The notes under the pieces: generated by a model
The model's input: the letters and a program-made list of their open reading frames with translations, nothing else
Database searches by the model: none
Told to the model about the DNA's origin: nothing
In this document: piece after piece, positions 1 through 7,531 of the stretch
How positions within the stretch are numbered: the stretch's first letter is position 1
Layout of the letters: the number at the start of each line of letters is the position of its first letter
Assembly (NCBI RefSeq): GCF_031127815.1
Contig: NZ_JARXHY010000003.1
Coordinates: 1-64,000 of the forward strand
Length of the DNA stretch: 64,000 nucleotides
Reading direction: 5' to 3'
Origin: Pelagicoccus sp. SDUM812003
Lineage (GTDB): Bacteria; Verrucomicrobiota; Verrucomicrobiia; Opitutales; Opitutaceae
Program-made: the position numbers and the translations under genes

Positions 1-38
1 GTTTGGACTGCGTTATAAAAAATGGTGCGGGTAGACGG
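1..38. repeat. 38-bp direct repeat, left copy (tRNA-Gly 3' end plus downstream)
   Basis: Positions 1-38 are identical to 119-156. The right copy holds the last 16 bases of tRNA-Gly, including the encoded CCA, plus 22 bases of downstream DNA with one arm of its terminator. A repeated tRNA 3' end is the typical mark of an integrase attachment site, but it could also be a relic of tandem tRNA duplication. The repeat starts exactly at the window edge, so it may be longer. Confidence 0.85.
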
Positions 39-103
39 TTCAGCCCAACGGGCTAGGCCCGCCATCGAACCTTGGTTCGATTCCCATGAAAGCGTCCGAA
101 CGC
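39..103. other. tRNA-like remnant between the repeats
   Basis: This stretch contains a D-arm-like hairpin (42-46 pairing with 50-54, loop AAC), a perfect 7-bp dyad (65-71 with 74-80) and a T-arm-like GGTTCGATTCC on the plus strand at 74-84. No full cloverleaf with an anticodon arm can be drawn on either strand. I read it as a decayed or recombined tRNA fragment, not a working gene. Confidence 0.4.
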
Positions 104-132
104 AAAAAAACGCAGACCGTTTGGACTGCGTT
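104..132 (-). terminator. Rho-independent terminator of tRNA-Gly
   Basis: Read on the minus strand, ACGCAG and CTGCGT arms (126-131 and 110-115, extended by two further pairs across one mismatch) enclose a short loop. A run of seven T follows (104-110). It lies just past the 3' end of tRNA-Gly. Confidence 0.8.
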
Positions 133-156
133 ATAAAAAATGGTGCGGGTAGACGG
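119..156. repeat. 38-bp direct repeat, right copy
   Basis: This copy is identical to 1-38. It spans the 3' end of the intact tRNA-Gly (141-156) and 22 bases downstream of it, so the intact gene carries one copy and a second lies 118 bp further downstream relative to tRNA transcription. Confidence 0.85.
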
Positions 157-214
157 AATCGAACCGACGCAACCAGCTTGGAAGGCTGGAGTTCTACCAC
201 TAAACTATACCCGC
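141..214 (-). tRNA. tRNA-Gly (anticodon UCC)
   Basis: The minus strand folds into a 74-nt cloverleaf with a 7-bp acceptor stem (GCGGGTA with TACCCGC), a D-arm with GTTTAGTGGTAGAAC, and an anticodon stem CCAGC/GCTGG around loop CTTCCAA, which gives anticodon TCC. The T-arm is GGTTCGATTCC, and the CCA end is encoded. The T-stem has one U-U mismatch. A terminator follows directly. Its 3' 16 bases are part of the 38-bp direct repeat. Confidence 0.93.
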
Positions 215-230
215 TTTGGTGGAGAGGGAG

Positions 231-260
231 TAAACATCAGATCGTGGGGAGGCGCGTCAA
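231..260 (-). promoter_or_regulatory. possible promoter of tRNA-Gly
   Basis: On the minus strand a good -35 (TTGACG, 255-260) is followed after about 18 bases by a weak -10-like TGTTTA (231-236), about 17 bases upstream of the tRNA start. Only the -35 is convincing. Confidence 0.35.
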
Positions 261-814
261 GCCATTTGTGGCTCTTTTAGAGCGGCGGCTTTCGATTTTG
301 CGACCGGCCTGTTGACGGTCGCGGGATCTCGCCCGGCTCAGCGGAAATGGGCGCCTTTCCCGCTCACGTACGGCGCATTCCAGACCCCTCTTAGGCGTTT
401 AAACGTGAAAAGGGGCTTTTTGTGATATTATGAGGGTAAAAAATCTGCGAAGTGGACGTTTTTCCAGGAAGGAGAAAAGGGTTTTCTGGCGGTTCCTACT
501 CAGTTTTTAGATTCGCTGCGGGTTCGGTGAGCCTCAAAGGGGCGCCTCAAAAGGTCTAAATCAGGGTCAAGCTCTAGGGTTTTGATGGAGGATACTCAGG
601 TTGTTGCGCAGAATTAACCTTGAGTGGCCGATTTTTTACGTACTACCACTTAACGCGAAAGGATAGCCGTGCCGATAGCTTTTCTGCCAAAATGTGATAT
701 TCTCTTTTCCGGGTTTAGGATTCCGATCGAACTCATCTCTTCGGAGATGGCTAGGGTAACAGCAGGCTATATTCGATCGGGAGCTTTTGCTCACATACAA
801 GAGTTGGATTCCTG

Positions 815-849
815 GGCCGGCGATCTCAGATCGTCGGCCTTCTTGTTTT
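815..849 (+). terminator. orphan Rho-independent terminator-like hairpin
   Basis: GGCCGGCGAT (815-824) pairs with ATCGTCGGCC (830-839) through one G-T wobble around a 5-base loop, followed by TTCTTGTTTT. No protein-coding gene on the plus strand lies upstream, so it may end an unannotated RNA, or be a relic. Confidence 0.6.
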
Positions 850-928
850 CCGGCATCGGCCGCGCCCCTGGTTTCTTATGGGGTTGCATGCGGCGCGGTC
901 GCTGGGCAGAAGTCGAATCGCTGGCCTT

Positions 929-2272
929 ATGCTGAGACCCTTCGCTACCGCTCTGATCGTGCTCTTGTTACTCGCCGTTTTGGTGGGCAGCTATGTTTTG
1001 ACGCGGGACGAGGCCGCTTGGCGCGACGCTCAGGAACGCTGGCAGGCCTTTCAGGATAACGGCTTTCGGGCGCCTCGGGCGGATCAGGAAGGCTCGAGCG
1101 ATGCGGCGACGGAAGATGGGGTTGGGACTGCTGAGGAAGAGGGAGCGGATTGGCGAAGCAGCCTGTCGCTCGGAGCGATCGACGAACGGGAGTTCGCGGA
1201 TCGGCTGCTGGAGGAGAACGAGGTGGCGAGCGAGCTGCTGCTAGAGGCCTCTTTGAAAGACCTCGACGCTGCGGGGTTACAGGCGCGGTTCATCGAGTTG
1301 ATGGCCCGGGATCTGGACGATCGGAGATCGGTGGAGTACGCTGGGCGGGTCTTGCGCGAGATCGCCAAGCTGGACCCTCAGATGGGGGTGGCTCTGCTTT
1401 ACGAAATGACTCCGGCCGAGCGCGAGCAGCTGGTGCCGTCGCTGGCTCGCGGCTGGGTGGCGAGCGACCCCGCTGCGGCGTTTCGATGGATCGAGACGGC
1501 GTGGATCGACGTGGAGGGCAGCTTCATCGATCGGGATCTGCAGAACCGGCTTTTTGTAAACGCGATGGATGCCTTCCTCAGCGAAGATGGCGACTACGCC
1601 TTTGCTGCTTCGGTGCTGCATGGGGTGGTTGATCCTGAATTGAGGGAAACCTTGGTGCAACAGGTGGCAGAGCGCATGGTGATGGACGGGCCGGAGACGG
1701 CGTTCGCTCGACTGGCGGAGCTGGAAAACTCCATTTTGGATCAGTCGGTGTTGGACGCGGTAGCGGATCAGTGGGCGGCGCGCGACAGCGTGGGAGCGAT
1801 GGAGTGGGCTTTGGGAAACGAGATGGATGTGAGCTCCAAGGCTGCTCGCAGCATCGCCAAGCAGCTTGTGCTCAACGGACAGACCGATTCGCTGCTGACG
1901 TTTTTCGCTGGCTTGGAGGATTTGGAAAAGCGCGACAGCGTGGCGGCGGAGGCGGCTCGCTTGTCGGCCCGACGCGACTTGGAGCGATCGGCGAACTGGG
2001 CTCTGGCGATCGAGGATCCGCTCGATCGGCGCCTGGCGGTGCAGGATGGTCTGAGAGAGCTCGGTTTCGAGAGTGTGCAGCGGACGGTGGCTTACGTCGA
2101 GGCGGTCTACGGCGAGCAGGGGGCGGATCGGGAGAGCCTGGTCTTCGAGTCGCTGGTTTCATGGCTCGAGGTGGATGAGGACGCTGTGGTGGACTTTCTT
2201 GGATCTGGGCGGGCGAATCTCTCTCAAGCGTCCAGCGAAGTCTTGTTGGAGCGCATCGGGCTCGCGCGGTAG
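929..2272 (+). CDS. membrane-anchored helical-repeat protein
   Basis: This 447-aa protein starts with one hydrophobic segment (about residues 5-25), probably an uncleaved anchor, then a short acidic linker (about 50-75). The rest is predicted mostly helical and periplasmic. It carries a loosely repeated pattern of a W or A-rich helix followed by a DP/DS turn: WVASDPAAAFRWIE, WAARDSVGAMEWALG and WALAIEDPLDRR. Proteins with such repeats are common in Verrucomicrobiota and have no known function, so I assign none. An in-frame ATG at 878 would add 17 residues ahead of the hydrophobic segment. I chose 929 because it places the anchor at the N-terminus. The gene stands alone. Confidence 0.75.
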   Translation: MLRPFATALIVLLLLAVLVGSYVLTRDEAAWRDAQERWQAFQDNGFRAPRADQEGSSDAATEDGVGTAEEEGADWRSSLSLGAIDEREFADRLLEENEVASELLLEASLKDLDAAGLQARFIELMARDLDDRRSVEYAGRVLREIAKLDPQMGVALLYEMTPAEREQLVPSLARGWVASDPAAAFRWIETAWIDVEGSFIDRDLQNRLFVNAMDAFLSEDGDYAFAASVLHGVVDPELRETLVQQVAERMVMDGPETAFARLAELENSILDQSVLDAVADQWAARDSVGAMEWALGNEMDVSSKAARSIAKQLVLNGQTDSLLTFFAGLEDLEKRDSVAAEAARLSARRDLERSANWALAIEDPLDRRLAVQDGLRELGFESVQRTVAYVEAVYGEQGADRESLVFESLVSWLEVDEDAVVDFLGSGRANLSQASSEVLLERIGLAR

Positions 2273-2388
2273 CCGAGGCCTAGGACCGGTGTGGGGTCGC
2301 GCGGCTTGGTTTTCCGGAATCAGAGGCCTTGCCTTTGCGAGGCCTTGCGCGCTTGTGTGGCCGGTCTCGCGAAACGCGACAGTCGAAA

Positions 2389-3108
2389 ATGAGAAACGTC
2401 ATCTGCATGAAATGGGGCACGCGCTATGGTCCCGAATACGTGAACCGCCTTCGCTCCATGGTGCAGCGCCATCTGAGCTACGAGCATCGTTTCGTGTGCT
2501 TCACCGATCGTCCCGAAGGCATCGATGACGGAGTGGATGTGCTGCCGTTGCCCAAACTGGATCTGCCCGAGGGGGCGCCGGAGCGCGGCTGGAACAAGCT
2601 CACCATGTTTCCCGAGAAGCTGCACGATCTGGAGGGCGATACGCTGTTTCTGGATCTGGACGTGGTGGTGCTGGACAGCCTGGATCCGTTTTTCGAGGAG
2701 GAGGGCGAGTTTCTCATCATCAACGATTGGAAGTACCCGCGACGGGTGACGGGCAATTCGTCGGTGTTTCGCTTCCGTCCCGGAGCGCATCCCTACGTGC
2801 TGGACTACTTTCTCAACAACCTGGAGGAGGTGCGGGCCCGATTCCGCAACGAGCAGGCCTATCTGAGCGACCAGATCCACCAGCATGGCAAGCTCAAGTA
2901 TTGGCCGGAGGAATGGTGCGTGAGCTACAAGTACCACTGCCTGCCCAAGGCTCCGCTCAACTACTTTTTGAAGCCGAGGTTTCCCAAGGGGGCCCGCATC
3001 GCCATCTTTCATGGAAATCCGAAGCTGCAAGAGGCCCTGGAGGGCACGAGCTTCTGGGTGCGCCGTTTCTCTCGACCCGCGGCATGGGTCGCGGAGAACT
3101 GGAAGTAG
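2389..3108 (+). CDS. putative glycosyltransferase (GT-A type)
   Basis: The 239-aa protein resembles small cytoplasmic GT-A glycosyltransferases. Residues 4-40 read like the opening Rossmann-type strand pattern (VICMKWGTRYG, then FVCFTD). A metal-binding DxD motif sits at about 89-91 in LFLDLDVVVLD, matching the nucleotide-sugar site. Downstream TGNSSVFRF and a C-terminal FHGNPK (compare FHG in many family members) fit an acceptor and nucleotide site. It has no membrane segment or signal peptide. Likely roles are surface polysaccharide or LPS sugar transfer, but donor and acceptor cannot be read. It starts at the ATG before RNVICMKWG. Neighbours do not help. Confidence 0.7.
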   Translation: MRNVICMKWGTRYGPEYVNRLRSMVQRHLSYEHRFVCFTDRPEGIDDGVDVLPLPKLDLPEGAPERGWNKLTMFPEKLHDLEGDTLFLDLDVVVLDSLDPFFEEEGEFLIINDWKYPRRVTGNSSVFRFRPGAHPYVLDYFLNNLEEVRARFRNEQAYLSDQIHQHGKLKYWPEEWCVSYKYHCLPKAPLNYFLKPRFPKGARIAIFHGNPKLQEALEGTSFWVRRFSRPAAWVAENWK

Positions 3109-3306
3109 GGAGAGGCGTTTCCTACCGCAAGCGTCGGGCGGCTGCGGAGAGGTCGGCTACGGCGGCAAGGTGACTGCGGTTTTTGAGCGCGCCCGGAGGT
3201 CACGCTCCACCTGAGGAAGTTCGGGAAGGCGTCTGCGGCCGATTGTGAGTAAGTTTGTAAAGAATCTGCTTAACATCCCGCGAGCGGCTCGCAAGGTTTT
3301 GAGGCT

Positions 3307-3654
3307 ATGTACGAAATGGTCGGAGCAGTTAAGGTTATCGAAGATACGCAGACGTTCTCTAGCGGCTTTTCTAAGCGGGAGTTCGTGATCACCACGGAGG
3401 ACCGCTATCCTCAGGATGTGAAATTCGAGGCGACCAAGGAGAAGATAGAAATGGTGGACCGCCTGAAGGAAGGCGACCGGGTGAAGGTTTCCTTCAACAT
3501 CCGCGGAAACGAGTACAAGGGGCGCTACTACGTGAACTTGCAGGCTTGGAAGATCGAGAACGCGGGCGGCGAAGTGGACCCGGCCTTGAATCAAGTGACC
3601 TCGGAAGCGGAGGGCGGCGGCAATTTGGACGACCTGGAAGAGTCGCCCTTCTAA
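3307..3654 (+). CDS. DUF3127 family protein, SSB-like
   Basis: This 115-aa protein matches the DUF3127 pattern: a beta-rich core (residues 3-85) with [20 protein letters not shown] and a basic strand region, consistent with an OB fold. A low-complexity acidic tail follows and ends in DDLEESPF. That ending resembles the DDDIPF tip by which single-stranded DNA-binding protein recruits partners. I therefore infer a nucleic-acid-binding role, but no binding data exist in the sequence. It is a single gene ended by a clear terminator. Confidence 0.8.
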   Translation: MYEMVGAVKVIEDTQTFSSGFSKREFVITTEDRYPQDVKFEATKEKIEMVDRLKEGDRVKVSFNIRGNEYKGRYYVNLQAWKIENAGGEVDPALNQVTSEAEGGGNLDDLEESPF

Positions 3655-3681
3655 GCGCTCGTCTCCGAGACCTGACTTTCG

Positions 3682-3713
3682 AACGCGGCTTGCTTGATAG
3701 CAGCCGCGTTTTT
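3682..3713 (+). terminator. terminator after the DUF3127 gene
   Basis: AACGCGGCT (3682-3690) pairs with AGCCGCGTT (3702-3710) around an 11-base loop that can pair further. Five T follow at 3709-3713. It lies about 30 bases past the DUF3127 stop. Confidence 0.85.
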
Positions 3714-3762
3714 CGCGTCCGGGCGGTGTCCGAAAATGGAGGAAGACAGCGCGTGGCGCCGG

Positions 3763-4245
3763 TTAAAAGGGAGCCGCGTCGTCTTTCGGGTCCCAGTAGC
3801 CGATGGAGGAAATGTTGCCCGCTTCGTCGAGGGTGAAAACGGTGACCTTGCCTTTCTCCTGTGGCCAGTCGTCGAAGAGCCCGTCCTCGTCCATTACGAG
3901 GATGCGGTGGGCGTACTTGCGCATTTTCGGCAATGCGAAGGTGCTGGCGATGAGGCCCGGCATCCCATGGATGTTAGCCACGTAAACCGCGTCGTTTTCC
4001 GGAAGGAAGTCAGCTCCCTTTTCGTCCAAGTACTTGTTGGCCTGTTTCCCTGGCCCCATATCGAAGCTCACCAGCACGTAGCGCGTGTCTTGGGAAATCC
4101 CATACGGCTTTTCGTGTTGATCTTCCGCCTGCAGCTGCGGCATTGGGGAGCCGACCGAGAGGGGTTCGGCGAGCGAAAGGGAGAGTACGTTCAGGCCGAT
4201 GGCGAAAAGGGACGCCAGGCGCAAAGGGTGTTTCAGCATGTTCAT
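3763..4245 (-). CDS. secreted thioredoxin-fold protein, YtfJ-like
   Basis: The 160-aa product has a cleavable signal peptide (about residues 1-26, ending LSLA|EPL). The mature part shows a thioredoxin-like layout: VGSPMPQLQAEDQ, then a strand RYVLVSFDMGPG, and a late strand KVTVFTLDEAGNISSIGYW. There is no CxxC redox pair, so it is unlikely to be a thiol oxidoreductase. The E. coli YtfJ family has the same fold and also lacks CxxC. I infer periplasmic location and make no claim about activity. It is transcribed away from the YceI operon and shares a 111-bp intergenic region with it. Confidence 0.6.
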   Translation of the reverse strand: MNMLKHPLRLASLFAIGLNVLSLSLAEPLSVGSPMPQLQAEDQHEKPYGISQDTRYVLVSFDMGPGKQANKYLDEKGADFLPENDAVYVANIHGMPGLIASTFALPKMRKYAHRILVMDEDGLFDDWPQEKGKVTVFTLDEAGNISSIGYWDPKDDAAPF

Positions 4246-4356
4246 GGAGCCTTCTTAGCCGAGGAGCAGCGGATCTGCAACGTAGCTGTGGCTCTATGAA
4301 TAAAAATTAATTTTTCGTTCAGAATCGGTTCATGAAGAGGCGCTAGGCTAGCGGTC

Positions 4357-4899
4357 ATGATCAAGCCATTGGTTTCTTTCGCCGTCTTTTCTCTTTTGGC
4401 CGTGTGGGCCAGCGCCGGGTCCGTCGCGGTCGATCCGGAACGCTCCTCGGTGGAGGTGCAAGTTAAGGCGACGGGCCATTCCTTTCCGGTCGTTCTTACC
4501 GGCTATCAAGCGGATATCGAGTTGAGTCCGGAAGCGGAGGTATCGTCAGCCAAGTTCTCGTTTTCACCTACAAATCTCGTTTCCGATAACCGCAAGCGTG
4601 ACAAGAAGATGCTCGGCTGGTTGGAAGTAGAAGCTTATCCGCGTATCGAGTTCGCCATGACAGGCGTTGAGCAGGATGGAAACGAAGGCCGCTTGCTGGG
4701 CGAATTGACTATGCACGGCGTGACGCGACCTGTGGAGGTGCCCTTCAAGATTGAACGGCAGGGCGAGCAGGTGACGATCTCCGGAACGTCGACAGTCAAC
4801 CACGAGCCGTTCGACCTCGAGGTGATCACTATGCTGTTTTTCAAAGTGAATCCGGAACTCAATCTGACCTTCACCTTAGTAGGGTCGATCGTGGAGTAG
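4357..4899 (+). CDS. YceI-family periplasmic lipid/isoprenoid-binding protein
   Basis: The 180-aa protein has a signal peptide (about residues 1-21) and a full-length YceI lipocalin-like beta barrel. Recognisable parts are VDPERSSVEVQVKATGHSF, the RDKKMLGWLEVEAYPRIEF block and GELTMHGVTRPVEVPF. YceI proteins bind polyisoprenoids, including quinones, in the periplasm. It is the first gene of a tight operon, 3 bp ahead of an isopentenyl-diphosphate isomerase and followed by a prenyl synthase. That context fits a role in carrying the isoprenoid product, which is an inference. Confidence 0.88.
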   Translation: MIKPLVSFAVFSLLAVWASAGSVAVDPERSSVEVQVKATGHSFPVVLTGYQADIELSPEAEVSSAKFSFSPTNLVSDNRKRDKKMLGWLEVEAYPRIEFAMTGVEQDGNEGRLLGELTMHGVTRPVEVPFKIERQGEQVTISGTSTVNHEPFDLEVITMLFFKVNPELNLTFTLVGSIVE

Positions 4900-4902
4900 C
4901 AC

Positions 4903-5490
4903 ATGACTATCTTGCGAACGGAACAGGAATTGGAGGAGGTCGTGCTGCTGGACGAGTCTGGCTGCGAGATCGGGACTCTCCCTAAAAACGAGGCACATCA
5001 TAAGGCCACGCCGCTGCATCTAGCGTTTTCTCTTTTTCTCTTCGACGATGCCGGTCGCTTCCTGATCCAGCAGCGAGCATGGAGCAAGCTGACCTGGCCG
5101 GGCGTCTGGTCGAACTCCTGCTGCGGGCATCCTGCCCCCGGCGAGGCGATGGAGGATGCGGTTCGTCGCCGCGCTCGCTACGAGCTCGGAGTATCCATAG
5201 AACAGTTACGATGCGCGTTGCCTGACTTTCGGTACCGGGCGTGTTCCAACGGGATCTGGGAAAACGAATACTGTCCGGTCTGGATTGGGCAGGTGCTAGG
5301 GTATCCGGGCGAGCTTTGCTCGGACGAAGTAGCTGCGGTCTCTTGGGAGTCGTGGAACGACTTCGCCGCCGCAAGCGCTCGCCCGCAGGGAACTCGCTTC
5401 GCCGAGTTTTCGCCTTGGTCCTTGATGGAAGCTCGCCAGCTAAGAACCGCTCCGATCCTTGTCCAAGCTCTCGCTCGCTGGACCCGTTAA
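4903..5490 (+). CDS. idi: isopentenyl-diphosphate delta-isomerase, type I
   Basis: The protein converts isopentenyl diphosphate to dimethylallyl diphosphate in the cytoplasm. The 195-aa sequence has the Nudix-type IDI fold. The catalytic cysteine lies in SNSCCGHPAPGE (about residues 70-81), and the catalytic glutamate lies in WENEYCPV. Metal-binding histidines are in NEAHHKATPLHLAFS. Length and motif order fit bacterial type I enzymes. It starts 3 bp after yceI and feeds the prenyl synthase 35 bp downstream. Confidence 0.93.
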   Translation: MTILRTEQELEEVVLLDESGCEIGTLPKNEAHHKATPLHLAFSLFLFDDAGRFLIQQRAWSKLTWPGVWSNSCCGHPAPGEAMEDAVRRRARYELGVSIEQLRCALPDFRYRACSNGIWENEYCPVWIGQVLGYPGELCSDEVAAVSWESWNDFAAASARPQGTRFAEFSPWSLMEARQLRTAPILVQALARWTR

Positions 5491-5525
5491 CCATCTCTCA
5501 AAACAACCAATCACTCTTTTGCCGT

Positions 5526-6422
5526 ATGCCATTCCAAACGTTGACCCAGCTTAAAGCGCTTCTGCCTGACCTAAGCCGCAGCGAGCGACACTTGAGAGAT
5601 GCCTTGCTCTACGTGCTTGAAACGCAGGGCAGCTTGTCGCGAGCTCGGCTTGCTTATTCAGTCGGCTGCGAGCTGGAGCTCCCGGAGCATCGCCGAATCT
5701 GTCTCGCTGCGGGGATTGAGTTTTTTCATGTAGCGTCGCTTCTTCTGGATGACCTGCCCTGTATGGATGATGCGGATACGAGACGCGGGCGGATGTGCGC
5801 CCATCGTCGGTTTGGAGAAAGCTCCGCAATCTTGGCGGCCTTGGCATTGATCAACCGAGCGTACGCATTGCTTTTCGAGTCGTTTGTCGGACTCGAGCAC
5901 GCGAGCTTGCGCGAAGCGAACCATCTTGCGGATGATTGCTTAGGGCTCGCTGGCATCGTCAACGGCCAGGCCTTGGACCTGAATTTTCAGGATGGATCAC
6001 GAGATGCGGACGCGGTGGTCAGAGTGGCCTTGCTCAAAACGGGAGCGCTGTTCCGCCTTTGTCTCGTGTTGCCAGCGATCGTGGGAAACGCCAGTCGCTA
6101 CGAAAAGATGCACCTTTCGCGACTCGCCGATGTTTGGGGCGTCGCCTATCAGGTGGCGGACGATTTGAAGGACGTGCTGCAGGGCGCACTGGTGACGGGT
6201 AAGAACGTGCAGCAGGACGAGACCCTCGGTCGACCGAACCTAGCGGTGTTGCTGGGGGTTGAAAAAGCGACGGGCGAACTGGGTCGGCTGTTGGGCGAAG
6301 CGGACGGAATTGTGCGAGCTCTCTCGGATTCCGAGGCGGATCGTTGGGTTGGCATTGCCCTGTTTCAAAAAGAGTTTCTCACAAAAGTGGAGCCTCTTCT
6401 AGCGAAGCAGGAAGTGGCATGA
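5526..6422 (+). CDS. polyprenyl (geranylgeranyl/farnesyl) diphosphate synthase
   Basis: This 298-aa trans-prenyltransferase chains isopentenyl diphosphate units. The first aspartate-rich motif is DDLPCMDD (residues 75-82) followed by RRG, with the two-residue insertion typical of bacterial FPP/GGPP synthases. The second is DDLKD (212-216). Product length depends on residues before the first motif (FFHVASLLL), which I cannot convert safely into C15 or C20. It starts at the ATG at 5526. The reading frame is open further upstream, but that part lies over idi. Its stop overlaps the ABC permease start by 4 bases. Confidence 0.88.
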   Translation: MPFQTLTQLKALLPDLSRSERHLRDALLYVLETQGSLSRARLAYSVGCELELPEHRRICLAAGIEFFHVASLLLDDLPCMDDADTRRGRMCAHRRFGESSAILAALALINRAYALLFESFVGLEHASLREANHLADDCLGLAGIVNGQALDLNFQDGSRDADAVVRVALLKTGALFRLCLVLPAIVGNASRYEKMHLSRLADVWGVAYQVADDLKDVLQGALVTGKNVQQDETLGRPNLAVLLGVEKATGELGRLLGEADGIVRALSDSEADRWVGIALFQKEFLTKVEPLLAKQEVA

Positions 6423-7531
6423 ATTTCAGAAGGCTCGTCCTAATAAACGTATCCAGACACTGGGTGCGCTCGCTCATTGGGTGCGCGGGCATCGCTTTCG
6501 GAGTGGCGGCGATGCTCACCGTCTTGTCAGTGGTGCTGGGAGCCATTGGCATGTTCGAACGCATCCTCTCAAACGATAGTCACTACCTTGTTTTCGAGCG
6601 AAACGTTTCCGACCTGTTTTTCAGCAGTGTTCCGGAGGAGGCGGTCGAGGTAGTGAGACGTTTCGATTTGGTGGAATCTGCCAATCCGATGCTGTTCGGA
6701 ATCGTCTCATCGGACGAAAGTCCGGTGATCACCTGTTTCGGCGTGAGCGCCCAGGACCCGAGAATGAGAGATTCGATCTGGCTGGAAGGAGAAAAGAAAG
6801 GCTTTGGCGAAGGCGACCGTTTGATCTACCTCGGTTCGCGAGCGGCGGCCTTTCTAGAAGCTAGGATCGGCGACGAAGTTCCTATCGGCAAGGAGTTGCT
6901 GACGGTGGGAGGCGTGCTGAAGATGGAAAACGGCTTCGAGGACGGAGGCGTCTTCATGCCGCTTCCGCTGGCGCAGGAGTTCTTTCATCGCGAAGGGTAT
7001 TGTTCCGTGGTCTCGGTGAAGCTGAAGGACCGCGATCAAGGGGAGGCCTTCGAGGCGGCGGTAAGCGCGCGCTACGACGATCTGATCGCTTTGGAAAACG
7101 AGGAATTCAGCCAGAGCTACAGCCAGTTCAAAATTCTCTCCGCGACCGCATGGGCGGTAGGAGTGTGCGCGTTTTTACTTGGAGGTATGGGAGTTGCGAA
7201 TACAATGCTCATGTCGGTGTTTAGCCGCATTCGCGAGATTGCTATCTTGCGGGTGGCTGGATTCTCCAAGTCACAGGTAGGGTTGATGATTATCGGCGAA
7301 TCGCTCCTACTAGCGATCGGCGGGTCGACGGCGGGGTTCGGAATTGGCTATCTCGCTCTGCTGGTGATGAAGAACATCCCGCAGTTGAACGGCTATGTCA
7401 GTCCGCTCGTGGAAGCGCCGATCGTCGCTGGCGTGGTGGCGGTCGCCTTTCTCACTAGCGTGGCCGGTTCGCTCTATCCAGCCTGGCACGCGACGCGTAT
7501 CCAACCGGCTGAGGCGCTTCGATATGAATAA
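6419..7531 (+). CDS. ABC transporter permease, FtsX/MacB-like
   Basis: The 370-aa protein has one N-terminal membrane helix (about 18-42), a roughly 190-residue periplasmic MacB-PCD-like domain, and three C-terminal helices. The cytoplasmic-loop signature SRIREIAILRVAGFSKSQV and the ending YPAWHATRIQPAEALRYE are typical of the FtsX/LolC/MacB permease class. Such permeases move lipids, lipoproteins or envelope substrates by mechanotransmission. It overlaps both the prenyl synthase and its ATPase partner. The isoprenoid context suggests a lipid-like substrate, which is unproven. Confidence 0.88.
   Translation: MNFRRLVLINVSRHWVRSLIGCAGIAFGVAAMLTVLSVVLGAIGMFERILSNDSHYLVFERNVSDLFFSSVPEEAVEVVRRFDLVESANPMLFGIVSSDESPVITCFGVSAQDPRMRDSIWLEGEKKGFGEGDRLIYLGSRAAAFLEARIGDEVPIGKELLTVGGVLKMENGFEDGGVFMPLPLAQEFFHREGYCSVVSVKLKDRDQGEAFEAAVSARYDDLIALENEEFSQSYSQFKILSATAWAVGVCAFLLGGMGVANTMLMSVFSRIREIAILRVAGFSKSQVGLMIIGESLLLAIGGSTAGFGIGYLALLVMKNIPQLNGYVSPLVEAPIVAGVVAVAFLTSVAGSLYPAWHATRIQPAEALRYE

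Larger units (their letters stand above)
215..928. other. 714-bp intergenic region, no convincing gene
   Basis: No reading frame here has a ribosome-binding site plus a recognisable or compositionally convincing protein. The stretch 420-480 and the part around 600-720 are more AT-rich than the flanks. A strong terminator-like hairpin lies near the right end (815-849) with no coding gene before it, so a small RNA ending there is possible. Nothing else stands out. Confidence 0.6.

Noticed and set aside
22-315. Open frame of 97 codons over the tRNA-Gly region
   Set aside because: It runs through the tRNA on the opposite strand and through its repeats, with no ribosome-binding site.
669-935. Open frame before the helical-repeat protein
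   Set aside because: It has no homology I recognise, runs through the terminator hairpin and overlaps the next gene's start.
4302-4315. 14-bp palindrome AAAAATTAATTTTT before yceI
   Set aside because: It is pure A/T and palindromic by chance at such composition. A role as promoter element is possible but cannot be supported.
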